Source: SLJN01 sp964505385 (GTDB lineage: Bacteria; Bacteroidota; Rhodothermia; Balneolales; Natronogracilivirgulaceae). Taken from it: a DNA stretch of 64,000 nucleotides. Shown piece after piece: positions 38,269 through 48,253 of the stretch (its first letter is position 1; each line of letters opens with the position of its first letter). Both the position numbers and the translations under genes were made by a program. The stretch is from assembly GCA_964505385.1 (NCBI GenBank), contig CAZDIA010000002.1:1-64000 (forward strand). Direction: 5' to 3'. The notes beneath the pieces were generated by a model. That model saw only the letters and a list, made by a program, of their open reading frames with translations. It had not been told where the DNA came from and made no database searches.

Positions 38269-40842
38269 ATGAAGTTTAATTTTTGGCTAATACCGTTAGC
38301 TGCAATTCTCATCTTTTCTGGATGTCGACCTACAGAAGAGGTAGCAGAACCGGAAACCCCACCCGCTGCTCCGCATATGGAGGAGAATGACAAATCCCTG
38401 GATGATATCGCCGAAGATAGCAAGGTGATGGAGGGCTTGTTTACCGTCTATCAGGATACGACGGATGGTAGCACCCATCTTGCTATCTCAGAGGATCAGA
38501 TAGGCAGGGAGTTTATCTACTTTAGTAATACAGAAGACGGCGTACTTCCGGCCGGGCATTTTCGCGGCCAGTTTCGCCAAAATATTGTGTTTAAAATAGA
38601 GAAGTACTATGACAAGATTCAGTTTGTAGCTCAAAATACCAATTATTATTTCGATGAGGATAATGAACTGAGCAAGGCCAGTGACGCAAATATTAGTCCG
38701 GCGGTAGTAGTCTCCCAGGAAGTAGATGTACATGATGAAGAAGAGGGGATCTATGTACTAAGCTCTGATGAAATCTTCATGCGTGAAATTCTTGATCAGA
38801 TCAAACCGAGTTCTTCGCCGGGACAGTCTCCGATGCAGTTTGACCTCGGTAGTCTGAATCCGGATCGCACGATGTACAGGGATATTCGAAGCTATCCGGA
38901 AAACACCGAAGTCGTGGTGGATTATGTCTATAACAATCCGCAACCAGGATCGAGCGGAGGCAGGTTTATCACCGATCCGCGGTATGTAACCATAACCGTT
39001 CAGCACTCTTTTGTAAAAATGCCCGAAAATGATTACAACCCGAGGTTTGAAGATCCGAGGCTGGGTTATTTTACGGAAATGGTGGATGATCAGACTGCGG
39101 TAGATGCCACTCCCTACAGAGATATGATCAGAAGATGGCATCTGGAGCCGAAAGATCCCGATGCGGAAATGACCGAACCCGAAGAGCCGATTACCTGGTG
39201 GATCGAAAACACCACTCCGGAAGAATTGCGCGAACCTATCAAAGAAGGCGTGCTGGCATGGAATGAAGCTTTTGAACAAGCAGGTTTTGAAAATGCCGTT
39301 GAGGTAAAAGTCCAACCGGATGATGCCGAATGGGATGCCGGCGATATTCGATACAACGTAATCAGGTTTACATCCTCACCTTCGCCTCCTTTTGCGGGGT
39401 ACGGACCGAGCTTCTCTAATCCCAGAACCGGCCAGCTGCTTGGCGCAAATGTGATGCTTGAGTATACTTTTGTGCGCCGTCATCTCGAGGAAGCGGAATT
39501 GTTTGATACAGCCGCACTTGACATGCTGCACGAAGCCGATGAAGATGAGATATCCAATGTAACTGATCCTAAAACATGCAGTTTTACAAGTGATTTAAAA
39601 CAAAACCTGATGAGCGGAATCAGCATGATTCGCAGCCAGGGGTTAGGTGAGGCTGCGGAAGAACGATTACTGGATGAAGCTTTGCGAATGCTTGCTCTGC
39701 ATGAAGTCGGGCATACTCTTGGCCTGAGCCACAATATGAAAGCCAGCCATCTGCATGATGCGGAAGATGTGTATCAGAGAAGCATCACCGAAGATGAAGG
39801 GTTGACCGGATCAGTTATGGATTATAACGTCGTCAATATTTCGCCTGATCCTGACCAGGAAACTCAGTTTTTTGATACCCGTCCCGGCATCTATGACCGA
39901 TGGGTAATCGAATATGGCTATTCCCGCGGCTATGATGATGAAGAGGCGGAAAAAGAGCGGTTAATGGAAATTGCATCCCGTTCGAACGAGCGCGGACATC
40001 ACTTCGGAAATGATGCGGATGATATGCGCGCCCCCGGGCAGGGTATTGATCCGCGGATTATGACATGGGATATGTCCAGTGATCCGATAACCTACTCCGC
40101 TGACAGAATGGAGCTGGTCAGCAATACAATGGAAGATCTGATGGATCGCTTTATCGTTGAAGGAGAATCCTATCAGAATCTGCGTAATAAATATTTGGTG
40201 CTTTCCAATCAGCAAAGCCGTGCTGCACAGGTAGTCTCCCGGTATGTGGGTGGTGTCTATATTGATCGCTCATTCCCGGAGCAGGAATCCGGCAATATGC
40301 CGTATACACCCGTTGAGCGGGAGGAGCAGGAGCGAGCGCTTCAAACCCTGAATGATTACATTTTTGCTCCCGATGCTTTTGAAGCACCTGAAAATCTCTA
40401 TAACTACCTGCAACAGTACCGAAGAGGTTTTACGCTTAGCGGATCAACAGAAGATCCTAAAATTCATGATCGCGCGCTCAATGTGCAGCGGGGAGTTTTT
40501 GCTCATCTGTTGCATCCGACCGTCACCAAAAGGTTAACTGATTCCAGAAATTACGGCAATGAGTATGCCGTTGCTGATATGATGGAGGATTTAACCGACG
40601 GAGTATTTGAGGCTGATATCAATACCGATGTGAATATTTTCCGGCAAAACCTTCAGGTTGAATATGTTAACCTTCTCGGAAACGTACTGGATGAAGGTTT
40701 GCATGATTATCATACGCAAACCATTGCACGGTACAACCTGAGCTCAATCAAGGATATGCTCGAAAATCGACCTCAGGCTAATCCGGAAACCAACGCGCAT
40801 ACCGCCCACCTGATCCACAAGATCGAAGATATACTGGATTGA
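38269..40842 (+). CDS. Zinc-dependent metalloprotease lipoprotein (DUF5117/DUF4953 type)
   Basis: 857 residues. The lipoprotein signal ends LIFSGC (Cys19). The N-terminal half fits DUF5117. The zinc site HEVGHTLGLSH (His478, Glu479, His482, His488) is the metzincin-like HExxHxxGxxH form. The C-terminal ~300 residues are helical and match DUF4953-type extensions. Likely degrades protein at the cell surface or periplasm. A strong terminator follows. Monocistronic. Confidence 0.9.
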   Translation: MKFNFWLIPLAAILIFSGCRPTEEVAEPETPPAAPHMEENDKSLDDIAEDSKVMEGLFTVYQDTTDGSTHLAISEDQIGREFIYFSNTEDGVLPAGHFRGQFRQNIVFKIEKYYDKIQFVAQNTNYYFDEDNELSKASDANISPAVVVSQEVDVHDEEEGIYVLSSDEIFMREILDQIKPSSSPGQSPMQFDLGSLNPDRTMYRDIRSYPENTEVVVDYVYNNPQPGSSGGRFITDPRYVTITVQHSFVKMPENDYNPRFEDPRLGYFTEMVDDQTAVDATPYRDMIRRWHLEPKDPDAEMTEPEEPITWWIENTTPEELREPIKEGVLAWNEAFEQAGFENAVEVKVQPDDAEWDAGDIRYNVIRFTSSPSPPFAGYGPSFSNPRTGQLLGANVMLEYTFVRRHLEEAELFDTAALDMLHEADEDEISNVTDPKTCSFTSDLKQNLMSGISMIRSQGLGEAAEERLLDEALRMLALHEVGHTLGLSHNMKASHLHDAEDVYQRSITEDEGLTGSVMDYNVVNISPDPDQETQFFDTRPGIYDRWVIEYGYSRGYDDEEAEKERLMEIASRSNERGHHFGNDADDMRAPGQGIDPRIMTWDMSSDPITYSADRMELVSNTMEDLMDRFIVEGESYQNLRNKYLVLSNQQSRAAQVVSRYVGGVYIDRSFPEQESGNMPYTPVEREEQERALQTLNDYIFAPDAFEAPENLYNYLQQYRRGFTLSGSTEDPKIHDRALNVQRGVFAHLLHPTVTKRLTDSRNYGNEYAVADMMEDLTDGVFEADINTDVNIFRQNLQVEYVNLLGNVLDEGLHDYHTQTIARYNLSSIKDMLENRPQANPETNAHTAHLIHKIEDILD

Positions 40843-40868
40843 TGGCCTGAGGAATCAGGAATAAACTG

Positions 40869-40920
40869 AGCCACGGATGATCACCAAAGCGCTGGCTTCG
40901 GGAAAATCCGTGGCTTTTTT
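40869..40920 (+). terminator. Terminator after the zinc protease gene
   Basis: Ten-base perfect arms (agccacggat and atccgtggct) with a 27-base loop and a six-T run directly after the stem. Confidence 0.88.
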
Positions 40921-40997
40921 AATTACTGCCTTTCTCAGGGCATTTAGAGTTTTGTTACAAAAATTACTTAGTGTTATGTTAGGTATACAAATTTTAC

Positions 40998-41732
40998 CTA
41001 CTCTGTTGAAGCAGATTGCAGCTTTTTCTTCAGAAAAGAATACGCCCGATTAAGCTCTATTGTGCGTCGCTTCGCATCCTCAATGTTTTTATCCCCCATA
41101 TTTTCAACCCGGTCAGGATGACATTCTATAATTAATTTGCGGTATGCACTGCGTATTTCAGCAAAGTCCGCAGACTCCTCAAGATTGAGAATTTGCAAAG
41201 CCCTCTTGTAAGTCATTTCACTTTTTATGTCCGACTCATAATATTGCCTCCCGCTACGTGCCCTCCATTCTTCGTACTTTTTCCATTCTTTTTCAATTTG
41301 TTCCTGCAGCTTCTCAATACGTTCATTTAACCATTCAATTCTTTGATCCAGTTCATCCAGCACTTCATTGGCTATATACTTGCGGGTTTGCGCCATATGA
41401 TACTTGTTGGCAAAAAAAGGAATAAAAAACAGCCCGCCTAAAAAAGCTACAAGAACCGAAGATGCTGAGTAGGTAAGGGGTAATGCAAAAATACCAATCA
41501 ACGCGATTAAAACGATACACAATGCAAGTAATGCCATAAAACCGGTAATGAAGTCACGCGGATTTTTATGCTTCTGCTCAAGGGTAAACAAATAGTGCTG
41601 CATATCCCGGGAAGCTTGCTCCGGGTTACCTTTCAGATAAAGCTTACACGCCAGTTTCTTGCGTTTTGTAAGATGCAACAGGCGCTGAACCCGCGTTTTC
41701 TTGGCTTTAAGTGATTGCACATACATAGTCAA
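40998..41732 (-). CDS. Membrane J-domain protein
   Basis: 244 residues. A basic N-terminal ~60 residues precede two membrane segments (about 65-87 and 92-108). A Glu/Arg-rich coiled coil (about 122-165) is followed by a C-terminal J domain (about 178-238) with the HPD tripeptide in ECHPDRVEN. J domains stimulate DnaK ATPase; this type recruits DnaK to the membrane. The start could also be the third codon (Met). It is divergent from the S9 peptidase gene. Confidence 0.85.
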   Translation of the reverse strand: MTMYVQSLKAKKTRVQRLLHLTKRKKLACKLYLKGNPEQASRDMQHYLFTLEQKHKNPRDFITGFMALLALCIVLIALIGIFALPLTYSASSVLVAFLGGLFFIPFFANKYHMAQTRKYIANEVLDELDQRIEWLNERIEKLQEQIEKEWKKYEEWRARSGRQYYESDIKSEMTYKRALQILNLEESADFAEIRSAYRKLIIECHPDRVENMGDKNIEDAKRRTIELNRAYSFLKKKLQSASTE

Positions 41733-41874
41733 TATGGTAACGGCAACAAAAACTTAAACGTTTGTCAAAACCTTCATTTTTAATGCTGATTAAATCCATT
41801 ATAAAAATCCGGTTTGATTGTATCCTGCGGTAATGCTATCCTAGCCTGGTTATCTGTGAAATAAAGGATTGTGC

Positions 41875-44016
41875 ATGAAAAAGAAAATGTTATTAAGCGC
41901 TGTTATTGCTCTATTGATTTTACCATTAGCAGTTGAAGCGGCAACCCGGCCTGTAAAAACCACTGATTTGCTCAAAATACGTCAACTTGGATCGGTAAAT
42001 ATTTCGCCGGATGGAGACCGGCTCGTTTATACCGTACAAAAAATTGAAGAGGATGATGAAGACGGATACGTCTACAATACGCAATTATACCTGATGGATC
42101 TTGAAGATCCGGATGAACCAAGACAGCTGACCTATTCCGAATCGACGAGTCAACCGGTGTGGCATCCGGATGGAGAAAAACTTGCGTTTGTTCGAAATGT
42201 CGAAGGGACGCCTCAGATTTTTGTTTTACCAATGAAAGGCGGCGAAGCTGTAAAATACACGGATGAGGAACACGGAGCATCATCTCCGGTCTGGTCTCCT
42301 GATGGCGAGCGGCTCATGTTTACATCAAGCCGCGACTATTTTGACCTGGCAGAGAAGTATGAACAGGTTCCGGAATGGCCACTCAACATACCCGGGCGAT
42401 CCCAACAAGCTCATCTTGAAAACAAGGAGGCTGATCCCGATCCTGACGGTTCGCTTGATGAAATCCGTGCCTGGATGCATAAAAATGCGAAAAAAGAAAA
42501 TCCAAGGGTTATCAACCGCCTTAATTTTCAGGGAGAAACCGCACTTCAGAGCAACCCGTCGTTTTCGCATATTTTTGTAATGGATGCCGAAGAAAAAGCC
42601 GAACCGGAAAAAGTTACCGATGGTTTCTTCAGCCACTCCGGAGCTGAATGGCTGCCTGATGGTGAGCATATAGTATTGCACGGCAATCGCGATACAGAAA
42701 GACATCCGGATCGTGTTCAGGAAAACAAAATTTACAAGTTGAATCTGTCTGATGGAGAAATTGAGGTATTGATTGAACGGGATAATCATTCCGTATTTGG
42801 AGCCGTGCCATCGCCCGAAGGCGATCACCTTGCCTTTCTATCCAGTGATCAACGTGACCGCGGCTACGCCCAAACCCAAATTGGTGTTTTTGATATGGAA
42901 GGGGGTTCGTGGGAAATCATCTCCGAAGAAATTGACCGCTCAATGGGAGGGCTGAACTGGCATCCTGATGAACATCAACTCTTTGCAACCACAGGTACCG
43001 AAGGTAGTTTCCCAATTGTACAGTTTGATTTAGATGCCGGTACCTACGAAATGATGTTCACAGATGATGAGGGGATCCGCTCATTTGATGTTTATGAAGA
43101 TGGGCTGGCGTATGTTTACACAGAAGTTACCAATCCATTCGAATTGTATCAAAGTGAGTTGGATGGGAGCTCGTCGCAACGGTTAACATCACATAATTAC
43201 GACTGGCTTCAGAACCGGGAGCTTAGCAAGCCGGAGCAGGGAATTGTCGAAAGCACCGACGGCTATGAAGTTGAGTACTGGGTGATGAAACCAACAGATT
43301 TTGAAGAAGGGGAGAGTTATCCGCTTATGACACAAATCCATGGTGGTCCATCTGTGATGTGGGGACCGGGTGAAGCTTCCATGTGGCATGAATTTCAACT
43401 GATGGCATCCCGGGGATACGGTGTAATTTATTCCAATCCCCGCGGATCCGCAGGATATGGCCGTGATTTCCAGCATGATAATCACCAGGACTGGGGAGAT
43501 GGACCCGGAACGGACGTCATTAACGCCACCAAAGCGGCTGCCGGCAACGATTGGGTGGATGATGATCGCCTGGTTGTAACCGGCGGTTCCTACGCTGGAT
43601 ATCTAACCGCCTGGATTATGACAATGGATCATCCGTTTCAGGCCGCAGTGGCGCAGCGTGGGGTATATGATCTGTCAACTTTTCTCGGAGAAGGTCTTGC
43701 CTGGCGGCTGGTGCCGGATCGATTCGGCGGATATCCCTGGGAGGAAGAGATCGGGGAAATTCTGGATGAGCAGTCACCGATAACGCACGTGGATCAAATC
43801 GATACACCGATGCTTATCATCCACGGTGATCTCGATTTACGCACCGGTGTGAGCCAGAGCGAAATGCTCTACAAGAGCCTGAAGATCAGAGAGCAGCCGG
43901 TTGAATATGTCCGCTATCCTGATGCGGCGCATGGTTTATCACGTACCGGTGATCCACACCAGCGCATCGACCGGTTGCTGCGCATTTATGAATTTATGGA
44001 GCGATATGTGAGATAA
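41875..44016 (+). CDS. S9-family serine peptidase (acylaminoacyl-peptidase/DPP-like)
   Basis: About 713 residues from the ATG at 41875, which follows an aaagga ribosome site; a TTG two codons upstream is less likely. Signal peptide ends at VEAA. Residues ~25-430 form a TolB/PD40-like propeller, with recurring SPDG motifs. The alpha/beta-hydrolase domain carries Ser572 in GGSYAG, Asp654 in HGDLDLRTG and His686 in DAAHG. It likely releases amino acids or dipeptides outside the inner membrane. Two amidohydrolases follow in the same direction. Confidence 0.92.
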   Translation: MKKKMLLSAVIALLILPLAVEAATRPVKTTDLLKIRQLGSVNISPDGDRLVYTVQKIEEDDEDGYVYNTQLYLMDLEDPDEPRQLTYSESTSQPVWHPDGEKLAFVRNVEGTPQIFVLPMKGGEAVKYTDEEHGASSPVWSPDGERLMFTSSRDYFDLAEKYEQVPEWPLNIPGRSQQAHLENKEADPDPDGSLDEIRAWMHKNAKKENPRVINRLNFQGETALQSNPSFSHIFVMDAEEKAEPEKVTDGFFSHSGAEWLPDGEHIVLHGNRDTERHPDRVQENKIYKLNLSDGEIEVLIERDNHSVFGAVPSPEGDHLAFLSSDQRDRGYAQTQIGVFDMEGGSWEIISEEIDRSMGGLNWHPDEHQLFATTGTEGSFPIVQFDLDAGTYEMMFTDDEGIRSFDVYEDGLAYVYTEVTNPFELYQSELDGSSSQRLTSHNYDWLQNRELSKPEQGIVESTDGYEVEYWVMKPTDFEEGESYPLMTQIHGGPSVMWGPGEASMWHEFQLMASRGYGVIYSNPRGSAGYGRDFQHDNHQDWGDGPGTDVINATKAAAGNDWVDDDRLVVTGGSYAGYLTAWIMTMDHPFQAAVAQRGVYDLSTFLGEGLAWRLVPDRFGGYPWEEEIGEILDEQSPITHVDQIDTPMLIIHGDLDLRTGVSQSEMLYKSLKIREQPVEYVRYPDAAHGLSRTGDPHQRIDRLLRIYEFMERYVR

Positions 44017-44105
44017 CACAAATAAGTTGCAGACTTCTGTGAAAGAAAAGTTGCCATACGGCATCATACTATAAGAATTACGTAATCACTAAAACAAATA
44101 ACACC

Positions 44106-45413
44106 ATGAAACAACAAATTCTGTATGTTGTGCTCACTGGTTTGACTGTGGGATTATTTGTGAGCCAGCTATCGGCTCAGGATACACCTCAGGCATTTCA
44201 GGGAGCTGAAATCATCCCGATAGAAGGGGATGTAATCGAAGGCGGAACCCTTGTGGTTCAGGATGGAATCATTCAGCAGGTTGGAGCTGATGATGAAGTA
44301 GATATTCCCGACGATGCTGAAGTCCATGATGCTTCGGACAAAGTAATTATGCCGGGACTTGTTGATACCCACTCGCACGTCGGCGAAGGAGATGGCGGAG
44401 ACCAATCTGCAGCCCTGCATCCGGATGTACGAATTCTGGATGCCATTAATCCGCAGAGTGATTCTTTCAAACGCGCCAGAACCGGCGGGGTTACCACCGC
44501 AAATATAATGCCGGGCAGCGGCCATTTGCTTAGCGGCCAGACAGTTTATGTCAAATATCGGGATGCTAATACCATATATGACATGCTCCTGGTTGATGAT
44601 ATCTACGAAGAAGTAGAAGGAGGCATGAAAATGGCTAACGGAACCAACTCTATTCGTCAACAAGGGCCTTTTCCCGGAACACGGGGTAAATCGGCGGCGA
44701 TGGTAAGAGAGCAGTTTGTTCAGGCTGAAGAATATCGTGAACAGCTACGTGCGGCAGAAGAAGATGATGATGCGGATCCGCCTTCTCGAAATCTGCAAAT
44801 GGAAGGTCTTGTAGAAGTTCTCGATGGGGACCGGATTGTTCATTTCCATACTCATACGCATCATGACATCATGACGGCTATGCGGCTTTCAGAAGAATTC
44901 GGGTTTCGGTTGGTGCTTCAGCACGTCAGTGAAGGATGGAAAGTAGCTGATGAAATAGCTGAAGCAGGCGTCCCGGCATCCATTATTGGTCTTGACAGCC
45001 CGGGCGGAAAACATGAGGCAGTTAATCTGCTGTATAAACTGGGTCCGGAACTTGAAGAGGCCGGGGCCGATGTAGCCTACCACACCGATGATGGCATTAC
45101 CGACTCACGATTGTTTCTGCGGATGGCGGCTTACGGTGTGAGAGCCGGAATGAGCCGTGAAGGCGCTTTGGAGGCACTGACGATTCGCGGAGCGGAGATG
45201 ATGGATTTGGATGATCAAATCGGCTCGCTTGTAGAGGGTAAAGATGCCGACTTCATCTTGCTTGATGGCGATCCGTTCAGTGTCTATACCCACGTACAGG
45301 AAACCTGGATTGACGGCGTACAGGTTTACGATCGAAGCAATCCCGATCATTATCCCTATTCAGTGGGCGGAGATGAGGTTAATCAGGGACATATTCACAG
45401 CCATTTCGATTAA
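44106..45413 (+). CDS. Secreted amidohydrolase with intact metal site
   Basis: 435 residues. Signal peptide ends near LSAQ. It has the urease/imidazolonepropionase-like TIM barrel. Metal ligands: His-x-His in DTHSHV (near residue 90), HFHTHTHHD near 247-255, Gln-His in LQHVSEG, and Asp in YHTDDG. It resembles the periplasmic prolidase/imidazolonepropionase-like group of Bacteroidota. It starts 89 bases after the S9 peptidase and 12 bases before a paralogue with no metal site. Substrate likely a small N-blocked amino acid or dipeptide (inference). Confidence 0.88.
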   Translation: MKQQILYVVLTGLTVGLFVSQLSAQDTPQAFQGAEIIPIEGDVIEGGTLVVQDGIIQQVGADDEVDIPDDAEVHDASDKVIMPGLVDTHSHVGEGDGGDQSAALHPDVRILDAINPQSDSFKRARTGGVTTANIMPGSGHLLSGQTVYVKYRDANTIYDMLLVDDIYEEVEGGMKMANGTNSIRQQGPFPGTRGKSAAMVREQFVQAEEYREQLRAAEEDDDADPPSRNLQMEGLVEVLDGDRIVHFHTHTHHDIMTAMRLSEEFGFRLVLQHVSEGWKVADEIAEAGVPASIIGLDSPGGKHEAVNLLYKLGPELEEAGADVAYHTDDGITDSRLFLRMAAYGVRAGMSREGALEALTIRGAEMMDLDDQIGSLVEGKDADFILLDGDPFSVYTHVQETWIDGVQVYDRSNPDHYPYSVGGDEVNQGHIHSHFD

Positions 45414-45425
45414 ACAGGAGAAGTC

Positions 45426-46610
45426 ATGAAAAAATTAATTTTACTATTAGCCGGACTGTTTCTGCTGCCCGCTGTTCTCTTTGCCCAGCATGCCATTGTG
45501 GGTGAAACGGTATACCCTGTCAGCGACGATCCTATAGATAATGGCGTAGTGCTGATTGAAGACGGAGAAATTGCAGCAGTGGGTACTCAGGATGAAATTA
45601 CGATACCTGACAATTTTGAACGCCATGAGGCCGGAGTCGTTACTCCGGGATTTATTGATTCCCGAACCGTAGTTGGTTTAAATGGGATCTATAATGTTGA
45701 AGATGATCAGGATGCGCTTGAAACATCGGATCCCATTCAACCGGAACTCAGAGCATTTGACGCATTTAATCCGCGCGAAGATCTTGTTGATTGGGTCAGA
45801 AGCCTGGGTGTAACCACTGTTCATACCGGTCATGCGCCGGGAGCTACCATGAGCGGGCAGACCATGTTGATTAAAACGCACGGCAACAGCGTAGGTGATG
45901 CGATTATGGATTCGCTGTATACTGTTTCAATGACGCTGGGAGCCGGTGTAAGCGGCAATTTTTCCTCACCCGGCACCCGCTCCAAAAATGCGGCCATGAT
46001 CCGGCAGGAATTCATTCGTACACAGGAATATATGGAAAACGGCCGCTCCCGGGATCTTGGAATGGAAACCCTATCCAAAATTATGGATAATGAAATCCCT
46101 GCTATGATTATGGCGCAGCGGGATACCGAGATTATGACTGCTCTTCGTATCGCGGATGAATTTGATATTGATATCATTCTGAGCGGTGCTGCTGAGGCAT
46201 ACAAAGTCAAGGATTATATCATTGATGCCGGGGTGCCGGTATTTATCCATCCCACCATGATTCGCACAGGCGGTGAAACAGAAAATGCCTCATTTGAAAC
46301 TGCGGCAAAACTTTATGAAGCCGGAGTGCCGGTTTTTTTTCAAAGCGGTTTTGAGGGATACGTCCCAAAAACAAGGGTAGTCAGTTATGAAGCTGCTATC
46401 GCTGTTCGTAACGGGTTTCCGCGTGAAGCCGCTCTGGAATCGCTGACCCTCGGAGCAGCCGAATTCCTCGGTATCGATGACCGGGTAGGCTCCCTTGAGG
46501 AAGGAAAAGACGCCGATATTGCACTCTTTGAGGATGACCCGTTTGAATACACTTCCCGCACCTGCATGGTGTTTATCGACGGGGAAGTTGTAAGTGATGA
46601 GTGCTTGTAA
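45426..46610 (+). CDS. Amidohydrolase-like pseudoenzyme, paralogue of the preceding gene
   Basis: 394 residues. Signal peptide ends LFAQ. It aligns well with the upstream protein along its length (PGF/LID-S-R/H, LDGDPF versus FEDDPF near the end), yet every predicted metal ligand is replaced. The HxH position reads DSRTVV, the HFHTHTHHD position reads MIMAQRDTE, LQHVSE is ILSGAAE, and YHTDDG is FQSGFEG. A ribosome site aggag sits before the ATG. It likely lost hydrolase activity and may bind or regulate the active partner (inference). Its start is 12 bases after the partner's stop. Confidence 0.85.
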   Translation: MKKLILLLAGLFLLPAVLFAQHAIVGETVYPVSDDPIDNGVVLIEDGEIAAVGTQDEITIPDNFERHEAGVVTPGFIDSRTVVGLNGIYNVEDDQDALETSDPIQPELRAFDAFNPREDLVDWVRSLGVTTVHTGHAPGATMSGQTMLIKTHGNSVGDAIMDSLYTVSMTLGAGVSGNFSSPGTRSKNAAMIRQEFIRTQEYMENGRSRDLGMETLSKIMDNEIPAMIMAQRDTEIMTALRIADEFDIDIILSGAAEAYKVKDYIIDAGVPVFIHPTMIRTGGETENASFETAAKLYEAGVPVFFQSGFEGYVPKTRVVSYEAAIAVRNGFPREAALESLTLGAAEFLGIDDRVGSLEEGKDADIALFEDDPFEYTSRTCMVFIDGEVVSDECL

Positions 46611-46663
46611 TGGCAGTATTGTATGAAGTTTTTATAGATGAGTGTAAGTTCTGGTGAGACTGA

Positions 46664-46838
46664 CCTCACCCCCCCCGGCCCCCTCTTCTGAACATCAGGA
46701 GAGGGGGAGTTCACGTGCAAAGTTGGGTATACTCTTTTGAGGTTTATAGCCACAATAACGTCAATTAAGAATTTGTGGACTCTTTTTTTGGTGTTGAAGC
46801 TCCCTCCCTGAATGTCTCAGGGAGGGCCGGGGAGGGTT
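46664..46838. repeat. Inverted-repeat element beside the DUF559 remnant
   Basis: Left arm: cctcacccccccggccccctc with a following hairpin. Right arm, reading inverted: ctccctccctgaatg...ggccggggagggttta. The arms are complementary over ~40 bases with gaps, around a ~90-base AT-rich middle. This is MITE-like. No gene of its own is present. Confidence 0.65.
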
Positions 46839-47077
46839 TAGTCCCGGTATAGCTCACGTTTTATTCGATCCAGTACATTCTCCATATTGTTAAATTCCTT
46901 ATTATTAATCCGTAAAACACGGATCCTTCTTTCACCCAAAAGCTTGTCACGCTCTTCGTCGTAATGCTGTTGATCGGGTTGATCATGATAACTACCATCG
47001 ATCTCTACAGCCAGTTTCTTTTCGTGGCAGTAAAAATCTAATAACCTGAGTTCGATTGTTTTTTTCTTATCTGAAAT
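46838..47077 (-). pseudogene. DUF559 (Vsr-like endonuclease fold) remnant
   Basis: An open frame of about 79 codons ends at TAA (46838-46840). Its translation contains the hallmark pieces of DUF559: LRLLDFYCHEKKLAVEIDG, then HDQPDQQHYDEERD and IRVLRINNKEF. The amino-terminal third is gone. The frame runs back to a stop at 47078-47080, where dispersed repeat copy 2 begins, and has no start codon. It is flanked by repeats on both sides, which suggests the element destroyed it. Confidence 0.82.
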
Positions 47078-47273
47078 TTATGTATGAATTAATTTTGTAC
47101 GATTTAATGTGATTCCGATTTACTCATGCTTTAAATTTGAATACATTAATCTGCGTAAATCAGCGAAATCATCTGCGGTAATCAGCGAGAGATAGGAAAA
47201 TGGGTTTCTCGCTGAGTTTCGCTGATTAATTCGCAGATGTACGCAGAGGCTCTACTCATTTAATAATCGAACT
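47075..47273. repeat. Dispersed palindromic repeat, copy 2
   Basis: Second copy of the element at 22791-23020, with the same outer segments (aatttatgta..., aatcgaactt) and the same cgcagat/atcagcga palindrome but without the 24-base nested insertion. It ends 61 bases before the next gene. Confidence 0.85.
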
Positions 47274-47334
47274 TAGGTTTCTTGAGTTTTATAATTTTGA
47301 GCACTAACCTGCATTATTTACCGAGTAATTTAAT

Positions 47335-48225
47335 ATGTGCTCGCAATGGAAGTACATTATGGATCGTCTAAATGCCTGGTTATCCTCTGAGACTGACCGA
47401 CTTACCCATGTTGTGTTAGGTCTGCCGGATACCTTTCATATTTCCGAACCTGAAGTCGTCAACGAAACTCAGCACCGCTATTACTTCACTGAAAATCATC
47501 CGAAAAAGGAAAATCTTCAGCGTGAGTTTGAGATGCTCCGTAAAATTCTTGAAAATCAAGGGATTGCCGTATATCAACCAAAAGCGGTTGAGGCGGTTCC
47601 TGATCAGCTAACCCCTCGTGATATCGGCTTTGTGATTGGAGATACATTTGTGCTATCCAATATGAAAAATCACAGCAGGTGGGCTGAATGGAGAGGCATA
47701 GAATATATTTTGCGACAACTGGATACACCCGTCATTCAAGTACCGGAGGAGATTATGATTGAAGGCGGCGACGTGGTAATCCACGACGGTTTTATCTATG
47801 TGGGAATCAGCGAGAGGACGAGTCGCGGCGCAGCTGACTTTTTGGCACGTAAGTTTCCGGATTTTGAGGTTATTCCCATCCCGTTACGCAATCGCCGGTC
47901 AGGACATGAGATTCTGCATCTGGATTGTGCATTCATGCCTGTCGGAAATCAAAAGGCACTGTTCTATCCCGAAGGTTTTGAAGAAGTTCCCCCGGCTATA
48001 TCCTGTCGGTACGATTTAATAGAGGTTACGGATGAGGAGCAAACAGAGCTTGCGGTTAATGTTTTGTCGTTGTCGCCGCAAACCGTTGTTTCACGAAGGA
48101 GTGCGGCGCGAGTTAACGCATTGCTCCGGGATGCCGGGCTTGAAATAATAGAACTCGATTTCGACGAGGCTCCAAAGACGGGAGGTTCCTTTAGGTGCTG
48201 CACACTGCCTTTGCGCAGGGGATAG
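47335..48225 (+). CDS. Amidinotransferase/DDAH-like hydrolase
   Basis: 296 residues. It belongs to the guanidino-group modifying superfamily: Asp96 (PRD), Glu143-Gly-Gly-Asp146, His195 in HLDCAF and a Cys288-Cys289 pair near the C-terminus in GGSFRCCT supply the catalytic set. Family members hydrolyse methylarginines or arginine, or transfer amidino groups. I cannot pick among these. The start might be the Met at 47359. Confidence 0.88.
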   Translation: MCSQWKYIMDRLNAWLSSETDRLTHVVLGLPDTFHISEPEVVNETQHRYYFTENHPKKENLQREFEMLRKILENQGIAVYQPKAVEAVPDQLTPRDIGFVIGDTFVLSNMKNHSRWAEWRGIEYILRQLDTPVIQVPEEIMIEGGDVVIHDGFIYVGISERTSRGAADFLARKFPDFEVIPIPLRNRRSGHEILHLDCAFMPVGNQKALFYPEGFEEVPPAISCRYDLIEVTDEEQTELAVNVLSLSPQTVVSRRSAARVNALLRDAGLEIIELDFDEAPKTGGSFRCCTLPLRRG

Positions 48226-48253
48226 TATTGTAACTGATCCTGGAAATTGAAAG

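Noticed and set aside
38758..39315. 185-codon minus-strand frame
   Set aside because: Antisense to the zinc metalloprotease gene with a clear family match.
44169..44663. 164-codon minus-strand frame
   Set aside because: Antisense to the amidohydrolase including its HxH region.
46664..46838. Insertion sequence
   Set aside because: Inverted repeats are present but there is no transposase frame; called a MITE-like repeat instead.
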